A DNA stretch of 64,000 nt from Streptomyces sp. NBC_00341. GTDB taxonomy: Bacteria; Actinomycetota; Actinomycetes; Streptomycetales; Streptomycetaceae. The DNA lies in the NCBI RefSeq assembly GCF_041435055.1, contig NZ_CP108002.1, positions 2,604,001 to 2,668,000 of the forward strand. Reading direction: 5' to 3'. The notes below the pieces were generated by a model, which made no database searches, was not told the DNA's origin, and saw nothing but the letters and a program-made list of their open reading frames with translations. The number at the start of each line of letters is the position of its first letter. The first letter of the stretch is position 1. Made by a program: the position numbers and the translations under genes. Positions 8,998 through 18,997 of this stretch are shown one piece after another.

Positions 8998-9177
8998 GTC
9001 TGCCGCAGCATAGCCGGTCATACGATCTCTCGCTCCGGGTGCCCGGGTACTCGTGACCATGAAGACCGCGCTGCTCGCTGCCCGGTTCCGGGTGACGTGA
9101 AGTTGACGCGAAAGAGTCACGCCGGCCCCACGTGCACCACGGATCCGGACCGCCGGGGGACCGGATTCGGGCACACG

Positions 9178-9199
9178 AAAAAGGACCCCGCAGGGCCCT
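9178..9199 (-). terminator. rho-independent terminator of the tRNA-Asn pair
   Basis: On the minus strand AGGGCCC pairs with GGGTCCT (one G-U pair) across a TGCG loop, followed directly by TTTTT. This is one of the few classical terminators with a U-run in the window. Confidence 0.8.
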
Positions 9200-9210
9200 C
9201 TTCCGTTCCG

Positions 9211-9283
9211 CTCCCCCGACTGGACTCGAACCAGTAACCCTCCGGTTAACAGCCGAATGCTCTGCCAATTGAGCTACAGGGGA
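9211..9283 (-). tRNA. tRNA-Asn (GUU), second copy in transcription order
   Basis: 73 nt on the minus strand. Acceptor TCCCCTG pairs with CGGGGGA, the discriminator is G, the anticodon is GTT, and the T-loop is GGTTCGAGTCC. It is nearly identical to the copy 5 bp upstream; the differences are in the anticodon stem (TTCGG/CCGGA here). CCA is not encoded. Confidence 0.95.
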
Positions 9284-9288
9284 TCGCG

Positions 9289-9361
9289 CTCCCCCGACTG
9301 GACTCGAACCAGTAACCTGCCGGTTAACAGCCGGCTGCTCTGCCAATTGAGCTACAGGGGA
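9289..9361 (-). tRNA. tRNA-Asn (GUU), first copy in transcription order
   Basis: 73 nt on the minus strand with anticodon GTT and anticodon stem GCCGG/CCGGC. It is separated from the next copy by 5 bp and shares its terminator at 9178-9199, so the two form one tandem-duplicated transcription unit. Confidence 0.95.
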
Positions 9362-9542
9362 TTGCTGCGTTGCCTCGGACGGCACCTGCCTGGCGGATGC
9401 CGGGCGGCGGACGTTCGCTGCGACACATACATTAGCGCAAGCAGGGGGGTGCTTTGCCAATCGGTATCGGCCGGGGTGATCTCCGACGCCCGCGGGTAGG
9501 CGAGCAGCACACGTCGCACGGAGTGAAGGAAGGGTGGCAGCC

Positions 9543-9842
9543 ATGCGGTACCGGCTCACGTTCATCGCCGGAGTGGCCCTCGGTTACGTGCTCGGCACGC
9601 GCGCCGGGCGGGAGCGTTACGAGCAGCTGAAGAAGTCCGCACGCCAGTTCGCCCAGAACCCGGCCGTGCGCAACACCTGCGAATCGGCGGCCCAGAGCGG
9701 CCGTGAGTTCGCCGGGAAGGCGGCCCACGCGGTGGGCGAGAAGGTCGGCGACAAGGTGCCGGCCTCTGTGGCGGACCGGGTGCGTTCGCTGCGCGGGCGC
9801 GGGGCGAACGGTGAGGACGACTGGGGTACGACCAACACCTGA
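9543..9842 (+). CDS. YtxH-like small protein
   Basis: 99 residues. The N-terminal hydrophobic segment with glycine spacing (FIAGVALGYVLGTRAGRERYEQL) is the actinobacterial YtxH-like signature. A long amphipathic, charged helix region follows. ATG 9543 is preferred because GGAAGGG ends about 8 nt upstream; the in-frame GTG at 9534 would sit inside that sequence. Likely a membrane-associated, possibly stress-related protein of unknown function. Confidence 0.75.
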   Translation: MRYRLTFIAGVALGYVLGTRAGRERYEQLKKSARQFAQNPAVRNTCESAAQSGREFAGKAAHAVGEKVGDKVPASVADRVRSLRGRGANGEDDWGTTNT

Positions 9843-9886
9843 GACCGGCCCCTGAGACCGGCACCCGAGGCCGGCACCTGAGGCCT
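9840..9886. repeat. degenerate 13-14-bp tandem repeat after the YtxH gene
   Basis: Three and a half units of TGAGACCGGC[A/C]CC, with GAGGCCGGC variants, begin at the stop codon. They resemble duplicated 3'-end sequence. The strong hairpin at 9901-9937 follows. Confidence 0.5.
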
Positions 9887-9900
9887 CGTCTCTCACATCT

Positions 9901-9937
9901 GCCGCACCGCCGTGCAGGAATGCTCCGGCGGTGCGGC
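9901..9937. terminator. 12-bp perfect hairpin between the YtxH gene and the FGGY kinase
   Basis: GCCGCACCGCCG (9901-9912) and CGGCGGTGCGGC (9926-9937) form a perfect 12-bp stem with a 13-nt loop. It lies 58 nt after the YtxH stop and only 11 nt before the kinase ATG. As RNA it would terminate the upstream transcript or, if included in the kinase mRNA, block its translation start. Confidence 0.6.
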
Positions 9938-9948
9938 AGAATCTGTGT

Positions 9949-11394
9949 ATGGGCATAGTCGCCGGCTTGGACAGTTCTTCCGCCTTCACGCACATCGTGG
10001 TCTGCGATACGGACACGGGTGCCGTACTGCGCCAGGGGTACGCCGCACACCCCGTGGAGGCGAAGGCCACCGAGGTCGACCCGCAGGCGTGGCTGCTCTC
10101 ACTCGGTGAGGCGGCCACCGGCGGGCTGCTCGAAGGTGTGCAGGCCATCGGCGTGTCCGCGCAGCAGCACGGGCTCGTCCCGCTGGACCGGCAGGGCAAT
10201 CTCGTACGTCCCGCGCTGCTCGGCAACGACAAGCGGGCGCAGGTCGCCGCGGCCGATCTGGTCGACGGGCTGGGCGGGCGGCAGGCCTGGGCCGAGGCGG
10301 TCGGGGCGGTGCCGCAGGCCGCGCAGCCGGTGTCGAAGCTGCGCTGGCTGGCGCGGACCGAGCCGGAGATGGCGCAGCGGGTCGCCGCCGTGCTCCAGCC
10401 GCACGACTGGCTGGTCTGGCAGTTGCTGGGCCGCCCGGCGCGGCGGACCACCGACCGGGGCGCGGCTTCCGGGACCGGTTACTGGTCGGCGGGCAGTGAG
10501 TCCTACCGGCCGGATCTGGTCGAGCTGGCGCTCGGCCGGCAGGCGGCGCTGCCAGAGGTGCTCGGGCCGTGCGAAGCGGCCGGGACGACGCCGGAGGGGC
10601 TGCTGATCTCGGCGGGTACCGGCGAGACGATGGCGGCGGCGTTCGGGCTGGGGGTCGGGGTCGGTGACGCCGTCGTGTCGCTGGGGGCCTCCGGCTCGGT
10701 GATGGCGGTGCACCACGAGGCGCTGGCCGATCCGACCGGGATGATCACCTCGTTCGCGGACGCCACCGGGATGCACCTGCCGGTGGTGCACACGTCGAAC
10801 GCGGTACGCGCGCTGCGCGGGACCGCCGAGATGCTGGACGTGGAGGGGCTCGAGGAGTTGTCGGCGCTGGCGCTGAAGTCGACGCCGGGCGCCTCCGGGC
10901 TGGTGCTCCTGCCGTATCTGGAGGGTGAGCGGACTCCGCACCTGCCGCACACCGCGGGGACGCTGAGCGGGCTGCGGCGCGAGTCGATGAAGCCGGAGCA
11001 CCTCGCGCGGGCCGCGTTCGAGGGGATGCTCTGCTCGCTGGCCGACGCGCTGAACGTGCTGCGCGACCGCGGGGTCGAGGTGCGACGGGTGTTCCTGCTG
11101 GGCGCGGCGGCCGAGCTGCCGGCCGTCCGGGCGCTCGCGCCGATGCTCCTGGGGACGCAGGTGGTCGTGCCGGAGCCGGCGCAGTACGCGGCGCTGGGTG
11201 CGGCCCGGCAGGCGGCCTGGGCGCTCGGGGTCTCGCAGGGGACGCTCGACCCGCGCACTCCCCCGGTCTGGCAGGACGCGGCGGCGCAGGTGCTGGATCC
11301 CGGTGAGGAGCTGCCGGTCGGCAAGGCGGTGCGCCAGCAGTACGTGGCGACGCGGGACCAGATCCACCCCGGGGCGTTCGACGCCGCGCACTGA
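9949..11394 (+). CDS. FGGY-family carbohydrate kinase, xylulokinase-like
   Basis: 481 residues. The N-terminal phosphate-1 motif GLDSSS is followed by GVSAQQHGLVPLD and the substrate segment LLGNDKR. The C-terminal actin-fold half has VVSLGASGSVMAV and the FGGY-signature region around EGMLCSLADALN, ending with AALGAARQAAWA. The length is typical of xylulokinases. It catalyses ATP-dependent phosphorylation of a ketose, probably D-xylulose. No xylose isomerase or transporter is nearby, so the substrate is inferred from family only. The start is either ATG 9949 or GTG 9931, which lies in the right arm of the hairpin; no ribosome binding site distinguishes them. Confidence 0.85.
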   Translation: MGIVAGLDSSSAFTHIVVCDTDTGAVLRQGYAAHPVEAKATEVDPQAWLLSLGEAATGGLLEGVQAIGVSAQQHGLVPLDRQGNLVRPALLGNDKRAQVAAADLVDGLGGRQAWAEAVGAVPQAAQPVSKLRWLARTEPEMAQRVAAVLQPHDWLVWQLLGRPARRTTDRGAASGTGYWSAGSESYRPDLVELALGRQAALPEVLGPCEAAGTTPEGLLISAGTGETMAAAFGLGVGVGDAVVSLGASGSVMAVHHEALADPTGMITSFADATGMHLPVVHTSNAVRALRGTAEMLDVEGLEELSALALKSTPGASGLVLLPYLEGERTPHLPHTAGTLSGLRRESMKPEHLARAAFEGMLCSLADALNVLRDRGVEVRRVFLLGAAAELPAVRALAPMLLGTQVVVPEPAQYAALGAARQAAWALGVSQGTLDPRTPPVWQDAAAQVLDPGEELPVGKAVRQQYVATRDQIHPGAFDAAH

Positions 11395-11562
11395 GGGGGC
11401 TACCTTCGGTGACCCGGCGGAGTCCCGGAAGAACGTTCGACGTAAGAATTATGGACCGGGTCTGTTTTTTGACCTGGACTTGAATAAAAACGTTCGCGGT
11501 CGCGGTGTGCGGTGCCGGAAAATGGGTCGACTCCCGACCTATGCCGACTCCGAGAGACACGC

Positions 11563-13296
11563 GTGCTCATAAAACTCCTGCGGACCTATCTCGGTCCGTA
11601 CAAGAAGCCGATCGCGCTGCTGGTCGTCTTCCAGCTGCTCCAGACCTCCGCCGCCCTCTATCTGCCCACCCTGAACGCCGACATCATTGACAACGGTGTC
11701 GTCAAGGGCGACACGGGTTACATCCTGCAGTACGGCGGCGCCATGATCGTCGTCAGCATCGCCCAGGTGGTCTGCAACATCGGGGCCGTCTACATCGGCG
11801 CCCGTACCGCGTCCGCGCTCGGCCGCGATGTCCGGGCGTCGGTCTTCGACCGGGTGCAGTCGTTCTCCGCGCGTGAGCTCGGCCGGTTCGGCGCGCCTTC
11901 GCTGATCACCCGTACGACCAATGACGTCCAGCAGATCCAGATGCTGATCCTGATGACGTTCACGCTGATGGTCTCGGCGCCGATCATGTGTGTCGGCGGC
12001 ATCATCATGGCGCTCGGCCAGGACGTCCCGCTGTCCGCGGTGCTCCTCGCGGTGGTGCCGGTCCTCGGGATCGCGGTGAGCCTGATCGTGAAGCGGATGC
12101 GTCCGCTGTTCCGGACGATGCAGGAGCGGCTCGACACGGTGAACCGGGTGCTGCGCGAGCAGATCACCGGCAACCGTGTCATCCGCGCCTTCGTCCGCGA
12201 CGACTACGAGGAGAAGCGTTTCCGGGGCGCCAACACCGAGCTGACCGATGTGGCGCTGTCCACGGGCCGGCTGATGGCACTGATGTTCCCGACCGTGATG
12301 ACGGTCGTGAACGTCTCGTCGATCGCCGTCGTCTGGTTCGGTGCGCACCGGATCGACAGCGGCGGGATGCAGATCGGCGCGCTGACCGCGTTCCTCTCGT
12401 ACCTGATGCAGATCGTCATGTCGGTGATGATGGCCACCTTCATGTTCATGATGGTGCCGCGCGCCGAGGTGTGCGCCGAGCGCGTCCAGGAGGTCCTGGA
12501 GACCGATTCCAGCGTGGTGCCGCCGGTCGAGCCGGTGACCGAACTGCGCGCCCACGGGCATCTGGAGATCCGCGGCGCCGACTTCCGCTACCCCGGTGCC
12601 GAGGCGTCGGTGCTGCGGTCCGTGGACCTGGTGGCCCGGCCCGGCGAGACGACCGCGATCATCGGGTCGACGGGCAGCGGCAAGTCGACGCTGCTCGGTC
12701 TCGTACCCCGGCTGTTCGATGTGACGGACGGCCAGGTGCTCGTCGACGGGACGGACGTACGGACGCTGGCGCCGGCACTGCTGGCGAAGACCGTGAGCCT
12801 GGTCCCGCAGAAGCCGTACCTGTTCTCCGGAACGGTCGCGACCAACCTGCGGTACGGGAACCCGGACGCGACCGACGAGGAGCTGTGGCACGCGCTGGAG
12901 GTCGCCCAGGCCAAGGAGTTCGTCGAGGGCCTGGAGCACGGTCTGAACGCGCCTATCGCGCAGGGCGGCACCAATGTCTCCGGCGGGCAGCGGCAGCGGC
13001 TCTCGATCGCCCGGACGCTGGTCCAGCAGCCGGAGATCTACCTCTTCGACGACTCGTTCTCCGCGCTGGACTACGCCACGGACGCCGCGCTGCGCGCGGC
13101 GCTGCTGCGGGAGACCTCGGCCGCGACCGTGGTGATCGTCGCGCAGCGGGTGTCCACCATCCGCGACGCCGACCGGATCCTGGTGATGGACGAGGGCCGG
13201 GTGGTCGGCTCCGGCAGCCATCACGAGCTGATGGAAGGCAATGAAACATACCGGGAGATCGTTCTCTCCCAGCTGACGGAAGCGGAGGCCGCGTAA
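11563..13296 (+). CDS. ABC exporter half-transporter, degenerate-site subunit
   Basis: 577 residues; GTG start 11563 (GAGAG upstream). An N-terminal six-helix exporter domain precedes an ATPase domain with Walker A GSTGSGKST and the intact signature SGGQRQR. The residue after the Walker B aspartate is Asp497 instead of the catalytic Glu (LFDDSFSALD), and the H-loop histidine is Gln528 (IVAQRVS). Both are hallmarks of the non-hydrolysing site of heterodimeric exporters such as TM287/288 and BmrCD. It overlaps the next gene by one base (TAATG), its obligate partner. Substrate unknown, probably a drug or lipid. Confidence 0.92.
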   Translation: MLIKLLRTYLGPYKKPIALLVVFQLLQTSAALYLPTLNADIIDNGVVKGDTGYILQYGGAMIVVSIAQVVCNIGAVYIGARTASALGRDVRASVFDRVQSFSARELGRFGAPSLITRTTNDVQQIQMLILMTFTLMVSAPIMCVGGIIMALGQDVPLSAVLLAVVPVLGIAVSLIVKRMRPLFRTMQERLDTVNRVLREQITGNRVIRAFVRDDYEEKRFRGANTELTDVALSTGRLMALMFPTVMTVVNVSSIAVVWFGAHRIDSGGMQIGALTAFLSYLMQIVMSVMMATFMFMMVPRAEVCAERVQEVLETDSSVVPPVEPVTELRAHGHLEIRGADFRYPGAEASVLRSVDLVARPGETTAIIGSTGSGKSTLLGLVPRLFDVTDGQVLVDGTDVRTLAPALLAKTVSLVPQKPYLFSGTVATNLRYGNPDATDEELWHALEVAQAKEFVEGLEHGLNAPIAQGGTNVSGGQRQRLSIARTLVQQPEIYLFDDSFSALDYATDAALRAALLRETSAATVVIVAQRVSTIRDADRILVMDEGRVVGSGSHHELMEGNETYREIVLSQLTEAEAA

Positions 13297-15227
13297 TGGC
13301 TGGGCCTGGCGGACGCATGATGGCCGGCGGGGCACCGACCCAGCGGTCCACGGACTTCAAGGGCTCGACGAAGCGGTTGCTGAAGCGCTTCGCCCCGGAG
13401 CGGGCCACGCTGTACGTGATGCTGGCGGCCGGTGCGCTGAGCGTGGCGCTCTCCGTGGTCGGCCCGAAGATCCTCGGCAAGGCCACCGACCTGGTGTTCG
13501 CCGGGGTCATCGGCCGGCAGATGCCGGAGGGGACGAGCAAGGAGCAGGCCCTCGCGGGACTGCACAAGACCAACAGCGGCCTCGCCGACATGCTCTCCAA
13601 GGTGGACTTCACCCCGGGCAAGGGCATGGACTTCGACGCGATCGGCCATGTGCTGCTGGCCGCGCTGATCACGTACGTCGGTGCCGGGCTGCTGATGCTG
13701 GTGTCGACGCGGCTGTCGATCCGGGTGATCAACCGGGTCGTGTTCCAGATGCGCGAGGACATCCAGACGAAGCTGTCGCGGCTGCCGCTGTCCTACTTCG
13801 ACCAGCAGAAGCGCGGCGAGGTGCTCAGCCGGGCGACGAACGACATCGACAACATCTCGCAGACGATGCAGCAGACGATGGGCCAGCTCATCAACTCGGT
13901 GCTGACCATCATCGGCGTGCTGATCATGATGTTCTGGATCTCCCCGCTGCTGGCGCTCGTCGCGCTGGTGACGGTGCCGCTGTCGGTGGTCGTGGCGACC
14001 AAGGTGGGCAAGCGCTCGCAGCCGCAGTTCGTCCAGCAGTGGAAGGTCACGGGCAAGCTCAACGCCCACATCGAGGAGATGTACACCGGGCACAACCTGG
14101 TGAAGGTCTTCGGCCGGCAGGAGGAGTCCGCGCGGGACTTCGCCGAGCAGAACGACGCGCTGTACGAGGCCGGGTTCAAGGCGCAGTTCAACAGCGGGAT
14201 CATGCAGCCGCTGATGATGTTCGTGTCGAACCTGAACTACGTGCTGATCGCCGTCATCGGCGGGCTGCGGGTCGCCTCGGGCGCGCTGTCGATCGGTGAC
14301 GTGCAGGCCTTCATCCAGTACTCCCGGCAGTTCTCCATGCCGCTGACCCAGGTCGCCTCGATGGCGAACCTGCTGCAGTCCGGGGTGGCCTCGGCCGAGC
14401 GGATCTTCGAGCTGCTGGACGCGGAGGAGCAGGACGCCGACCCCGCGAAGGGCGAGGGCGCGCACCCGGAGGAGCTGCGCGGCAGCGTCTCGCTGGAGAA
14501 CGTCTCGTTCCGCTACGACCCGGAGAAGCCGCTCATCGAGGACCTGTCGCTGAGTGTCGAGCCGGGTCACACGGTCGCGATCGTCGGACCGACCGGTGCG
14601 GGCAAGACGACGCTGGTCAACCTGCTGATGCGGTTCTACGAGGTGACCGGCGGCCGGATCGCCCTGGACGGGGTGGACGTCGCGACGATGTCGCGCGACG
14701 ACCTGCGGTCCGGAATCGGCATGGTCCTCCAGGACACCTGGCTGTTCGGCGGGACCATCGCGGAGAACATCGCGTACGGCGCCTCGGGCGAGGTCGGCCG
14801 GGAGGAGATCGAGGAGGCGGCGCGGGCGGCCCACGCCGACCGCTTCATCCGCACCCTGCCGGACGGCTACGACACGGTGATCGACGACGAGGGCACCGGC
14901 GTCAGCGCGGGTGAGAAGCAGCTGATCACCATCGCGCGGGCGTTCCTGTCCGACCCGGTGATACTCGTGCTGGACGAGGCGACCAGCTCCGTCGACACCC
15001 GTACCGAGGTGCTGATCCAGAAGGCGATGGCGCGGCTCGCGCACGGCCGTACGAGCTTCGTGATCGCGCACCGGCTCTCCACCATCCGGGACGCCGACGT
15101 CATCCTCGTGATGGAGAACGGCTCGATCGTCGAGCAGGGCACGCACGACGAGCTGCTGGCGGCGGACGGCGCGTACGCGCGGCTGTACGCGGCGCAGTTC
15201 GCGCAGGCGGTCGCCGAGGTCGACTAG
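13296..15227 (+). CDS. ABC exporter half-transporter, catalytic subunit
   Basis: 643 residues. It has an N-terminal extension, six helices, then an ATPase domain with Walker A GPTGAGKTT, Walker B LVLDEATSSVD with catalytic Glu561 and H-loop His592. The signature is altered to SAGEKQ (from Ser537) instead of LSGGQ. The altered signature complements the altered Walker B/H-loop of the upstream partner, so one composite ATP site is canonical and the other degenerate. About 60 residues between helices 1 and 2 form an unusually long external loop (EGTSKEQALAGLHK region). It is translationally coupled to the preceding gene. Confidence 0.93.
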   Translation: MAGPGGRMMAGGAPTQRSTDFKGSTKRLLKRFAPERATLYVMLAAGALSVALSVVGPKILGKATDLVFAGVIGRQMPEGTSKEQALAGLHKTNSGLADMLSKVDFTPGKGMDFDAIGHVLLAALITYVGAGLLMLVSTRLSIRVINRVVFQMREDIQTKLSRLPLSYFDQQKRGEVLSRATNDIDNISQTMQQTMGQLINSVLTIIGVLIMMFWISPLLALVALVTVPLSVVVATKVGKRSQPQFVQQWKVTGKLNAHIEEMYTGHNLVKVFGRQEESARDFAEQNDALYEAGFKAQFNSGIMQPLMMFVSNLNYVLIAVIGGLRVASGALSIGDVQAFIQYSRQFSMPLTQVASMANLLQSGVASAERIFELLDAEEQDADPAKGEGAHPEELRGSVSLENVSFRYDPEKPLIEDLSLSVEPGHTVAIVGPTGAGKTTLVNLLMRFYEVTGGRIALDGVDVATMSRDDLRSGIGMVLQDTWLFGGTIAENIAYGASGEVGREEIEEAARAAHADRFIRTLPDGYDTVIDDEGTGVSAGEKQLITIARAFLSDPVILVLDEATSSVDTRTEVLIQKAMARLAHGRTSFVIAHRLSTIRDADVILVMENGSIVEQGTHDELLAADGAYARLYAAQFAQAVAEVD

Positions 15228-15260
15228 CCCGAGCCGCTCTGCGGCTGCCCCGGCCCGTAG

Positions 15261-15281
15261 GCGCGCGTGCGCGTGCGCGCG

Positions 15282-15282
<1 letters not shown>
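15261..15282. repeat. alternating purine-pyrimidine tract (GCGCGCGTGCGCG type)
   Basis: Twenty-two bases of strictly alternating purine/pyrimidine lie exactly between the convergent ABC and hrdA genes and touch the hrdA stop codon. Such tracts can adopt Z-DNA under the positive/negative supercoiling expected between convergent genes. Confidence 0.55.
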
Positions 15283-16391
<1,109 letters not shown>

Positions 16392-16584
16392 GGGGGCGAC
16401 CTCCAGGTGATCGCTGCCGGACCGCGGGGATGGAGGACCACCGGTCGGTGGGCCGGCCGCGCTCCGATGACTCAGGCACCGCCACCCAGTGTGGGGTACG
16501 ACACGCAGCTGCCACGAGGGGCGTGCGGGGACTTTCTGAGACCGAGCGGTTACCGAGGGGTCACCCGGGGCGCTCGCGGCGCGG

Positions 16585-18504
16585 TCAGAGCGCGTCGGCT
16601 CCGCTGTTGCGCAGGGACTGGGCGTACTGCTGGAGGACCCAGACCTCGTTCTGCGCGGCGGCCAGGTGGTCCGGGGCGACATTGCTGCCGAGCCGGGCAA
16701 GGCTGCCCTGGACGTCGTCGATCCGGCGGTCGACGGCCCGCAGCCGGACCTTGACCAGGTGTTCGCCCGCGTAGGCCTCGTCGATGGACTTGCCGTGGAA
16801 GACCTCGACCGCCAGCTCGGTGACCAGCTTGCGCACCGTTTCGTTGGGCGTCGCGTCGAGCACCTGGACGAGGTACTCGCGGGTCTCGGGGACGCCCAGC
16901 TCGGCGCCGCCCGCCTCCGCGATGCACTGGCGGACCGCGGCGTACGGCGGGGCGGTGAACTCGTCCACCCCGTAGGCATCGAAGGCCGGGGAGACCAGGG
17001 CGGGCTTCTGCAGGGCGAGCTTGAGCAGCTCGCGCTCGGTGCGGTGGGCCGGACTGCGGAGGTTGAGCGCGGGGCCGGAGGGGCCCGAGGGTCCGGCGGG
17101 GGGCTGGTTCTGCTGGTGCTGGGCTCCGGCGCGAGAGGCGGGGCGCGCGGGTCCGCGCTGGTCGCCGCCCCGGCTCCGGGCCCACTGGGCGAGCTGGTTG
17201 ACCCGGTGCACGACGTACTCCTGGTCCAGGATGCCGACGAAGCCGGCCAGCTGGACGGCGACCTCGCGCTGCACGCTGCCCGTCTTGATCTTGGCGACGA
17301 CGGGGGCGGCCTCGTCGAGCGCGGCGGCGCGGCCGGCCGGGGTCTCCAGGTCGTAGCGGCCGACGATCTGGCGGAGCGCGAACTCGAAGAGCGGGGTGCG
17401 GGGCTCCACCAGGTCGCGGACGGCCTCGTCACCCTTGGCGAGGCGCAGATCGCAGGGGTCCATGTTGTCCGGGGCGATCGCGATGTAGGTCTCGGCGGCG
17501 AACTTCTGGTCGTCCTCGAAGGCGCGCAGGGCGGCCTTCTGGCCCGCCGCGTCGCCGTCGAAGGTGAAGATCACCCGGGCGCTGCCGTTGTCCATCAGGA
17601 GGCGGCGCAGGATCTTGATGTGGTCGCCGCCGAACGCGGTGCCGCAGGTGGCGATGGCGGTGGTGATCCCGGCGAGGTGGCAGGCCATCACGTCGGTGTA
17701 GCCCTCGACGACGACGGCCCGGCTGGCCTTCGCGATGTCCTTCTTGGCCAGGTCGATGCCGTACAGCACCTGGGACTTCTTGTAGATCGCGGTCTCTGGG
17801 GTGTTGAGGTACTTCGGGCCGTTGTCGTCGTCGCGCAGTTTGCGGGCGCCGAAGCCGACGATGTCTCCCGCGGTGTCGCTGATCGGCCACATCAGCCGGC
17901 CGCGGAAGCGGTCGATGGGGCCGCGCCTGCCGTCCTGGGAGATGCCGGAGGCGATCAGCTCCTTGTCGCTGAAGCCCTTGCCGCGCAGGTAGCGGGTGAG
18001 GTGGTCCCAGCCGGCCGGGCTGTAGCCGACGCCGAAGTGGGCGGCGGCGGCCTGGTCGAAGCCGCGCTCGGCGAGGAACTTGCGGCCGATCTCGGCCTCG
18101 GGGCCGTCCAGCTGCTCGACGTAGAACTGGGCGGCCGCCTTGTGCGCCTCGACCAGCCTGATCCGCTCGCCGCGCTGGTGGGAGGGGTTGTACCCGCCCT
18201 CCTCGTACCGCAGGGTGATGCCGGCCTTGGCGGCGAGCCGCTCGACCACCTCGGAGAACTGGAGGTGATCGATCTTCATCACGAAGGCGATCGTGTCGCC
18301 GCCCTCCTGGCAGCCGAAGCAGTGGAAGAGACCCTTGCTGGGACTGACCTGGAAGGAGGGGGACTTCTCGTCGTGGAAGGGGCACAGGCCCTTGAGGTTT
18401 CCACCGCCCGCGTTGCGCAGCTGGAGGTACTCGGAAACGACGGCGTCGATCGGGACCGCGTCCCGTACCGCCTTCACGTCGTCGTCATTGATCCTGCCTG
18501 CCAC
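16585..18504 (-). CDS. dnaG: DNA primase
   Basis: 639 residues, complete. The CHC2 zinc finger has Cys41, His44, Cys62 and Cys65. The TOPRIM catalytic centre shows EGYTDVMA and FTFDGDAAG. The C-terminal helicase-interaction domain follows a Gln/Pro/Gly-rich linker. The enzyme synthesises RNA primers for replication with DnaB. It lies upstream of the sigma factor on the same strand, reminiscent of the dnaG-rpoD macromolecular-synthesis arrangement of other bacteria. The gap upstream (18505-18997) is occupied by a large inverted repeat. Confidence 0.97.
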   Translation of the reverse strand: MAGRINDDDVKAVRDAVPIDAVVSEYLQLRNAGGGNLKGLCPFHDEKSPSFQVSPSKGLFHCFGCQEGGDTIAFVMKIDHLQFSEVVERLAAKAGITLRYEEGGYNPSHQRGERIRLVEAHKAAAQFYVEQLDGPEAEIGRKFLAERGFDQAAAAHFGVGYSPAGWDHLTRYLRGKGFSDKELIASGISQDGRRGPIDRFRGRLMWPISDTAGDIVGFGARKLRDDDNGPKYLNTPETAIYKKSQVLYGIDLAKKDIAKASRAVVVEGYTDVMACHLAGITTAIATCGTAFGGDHIKILRRLLMDNGSARVIFTFDGDAAGQKAALRAFEDDQKFAAETYIAIAPDNMDPCDLRLAKGDEAVRDLVEPRTPLFEFALRQIVGRYDLETPAGRAAALDEAAPVVAKIKTGSVQREVAVQLAGFVGILDQEYVVHRVNQLAQWARSRGGDQRGPARPASRAGAQHQQNQPPAGPSGPSGPALNLRSPAHRTERELLKLALQKPALVSPAFDAYGVDEFTAPPYAAVRQCIAEAGGAELGVPETREYLVQVLDATPNETVRKLVTELAVEVFHGKSIDEAYAGEHLVKVRLRAVDRRIDDVQGSLARLGSNVAPDHLAAAQNEVWVLQQYAQSLRNSGADAL

Positions 18505-18592
18505 GAGTGAAGTCTACGGGTGGGATACGACAGCCCTCGGCCGGGCGGGCGCGCGGGGTTGTCGGTTGCCCTTGTCCGGGGCGCGGGGTTCC

Positions 18593-18990
18593 GTCCTCAA
18601 ACGCCGGACGGGCTTGGTGGTGCGGGTGCTCCGCGTGTGCGGGGCCGCTTTCCCGGTGGGTGGGGGTTCGGGGTCCCTCCGGGGCGTCTCCTCGAACGAC
18701 GAACGTGCGGGGGGTCCGCATTGCGTACCCGGGTCTGTGTTCGTCGTTCTGCGGGGACTCCCCTGCACGCCCCCGAACCCTGCCGTCGCGCGTCTGCGAC
18801 AGTCGTATCGCCGGTGTGCAGACGCGACTGGCGCTGGGGTGGGGACGTGCAGGGGAGTCCCCGCAGGAAATGGCGTACGACCCGGGTCCCTCACGTACCC
18901 GGGTGAACACGCCATTTCCGAGGAGACGCCCCGGAGGGGCACCACCCCCCGCCCACCGGGGCAGGCGCACCCCCACGAACAAGCCGCACC
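18593..18990. repeat. nested inverted repeat complex in a 493-bp gene-free gap
   Basis: Several inverted pairs are nested around one centre (~18808). Outer: an imperfect ~75-nt pair (about 18618-18694 against 18919-18990) whose inner 18 nt are perfect (18677-18694 with 18919-18936). Middle: a perfect 21-nt pair (18749-18769 with 18846-18866). Inner: a perfect 9-nt pair (18789-18797 with 18818-18826). A side hairpin AAATGGCG/CGCCATTT (18868-18917) encloses two ACCCGGGT palindromes. The left end carries GTCCTCAAACGCCGGACGG (18593-18611), resembling intergenic repeats common in Streptomyces genomes. No gene was identified here. Confidence 0.8.
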
Positions 18991-18997
18991 CGCACGA

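Noticed and set aside
8892..9361. tRNA cluster as an integration (att) site
   Set aside because: No integrase, excisionase or direct repeat of a tRNA 3' end was found within the window; the similarity of the two tRNA-Asn genes is a tandem duplication.
18505..18997. Overlapping open frames of 120-240 codons in the gap upstream of dnaG
   Set aside because: They arise from the inverted repeat and GC bias, occur on both strands, have no family features and conflict with the palindromic structure.
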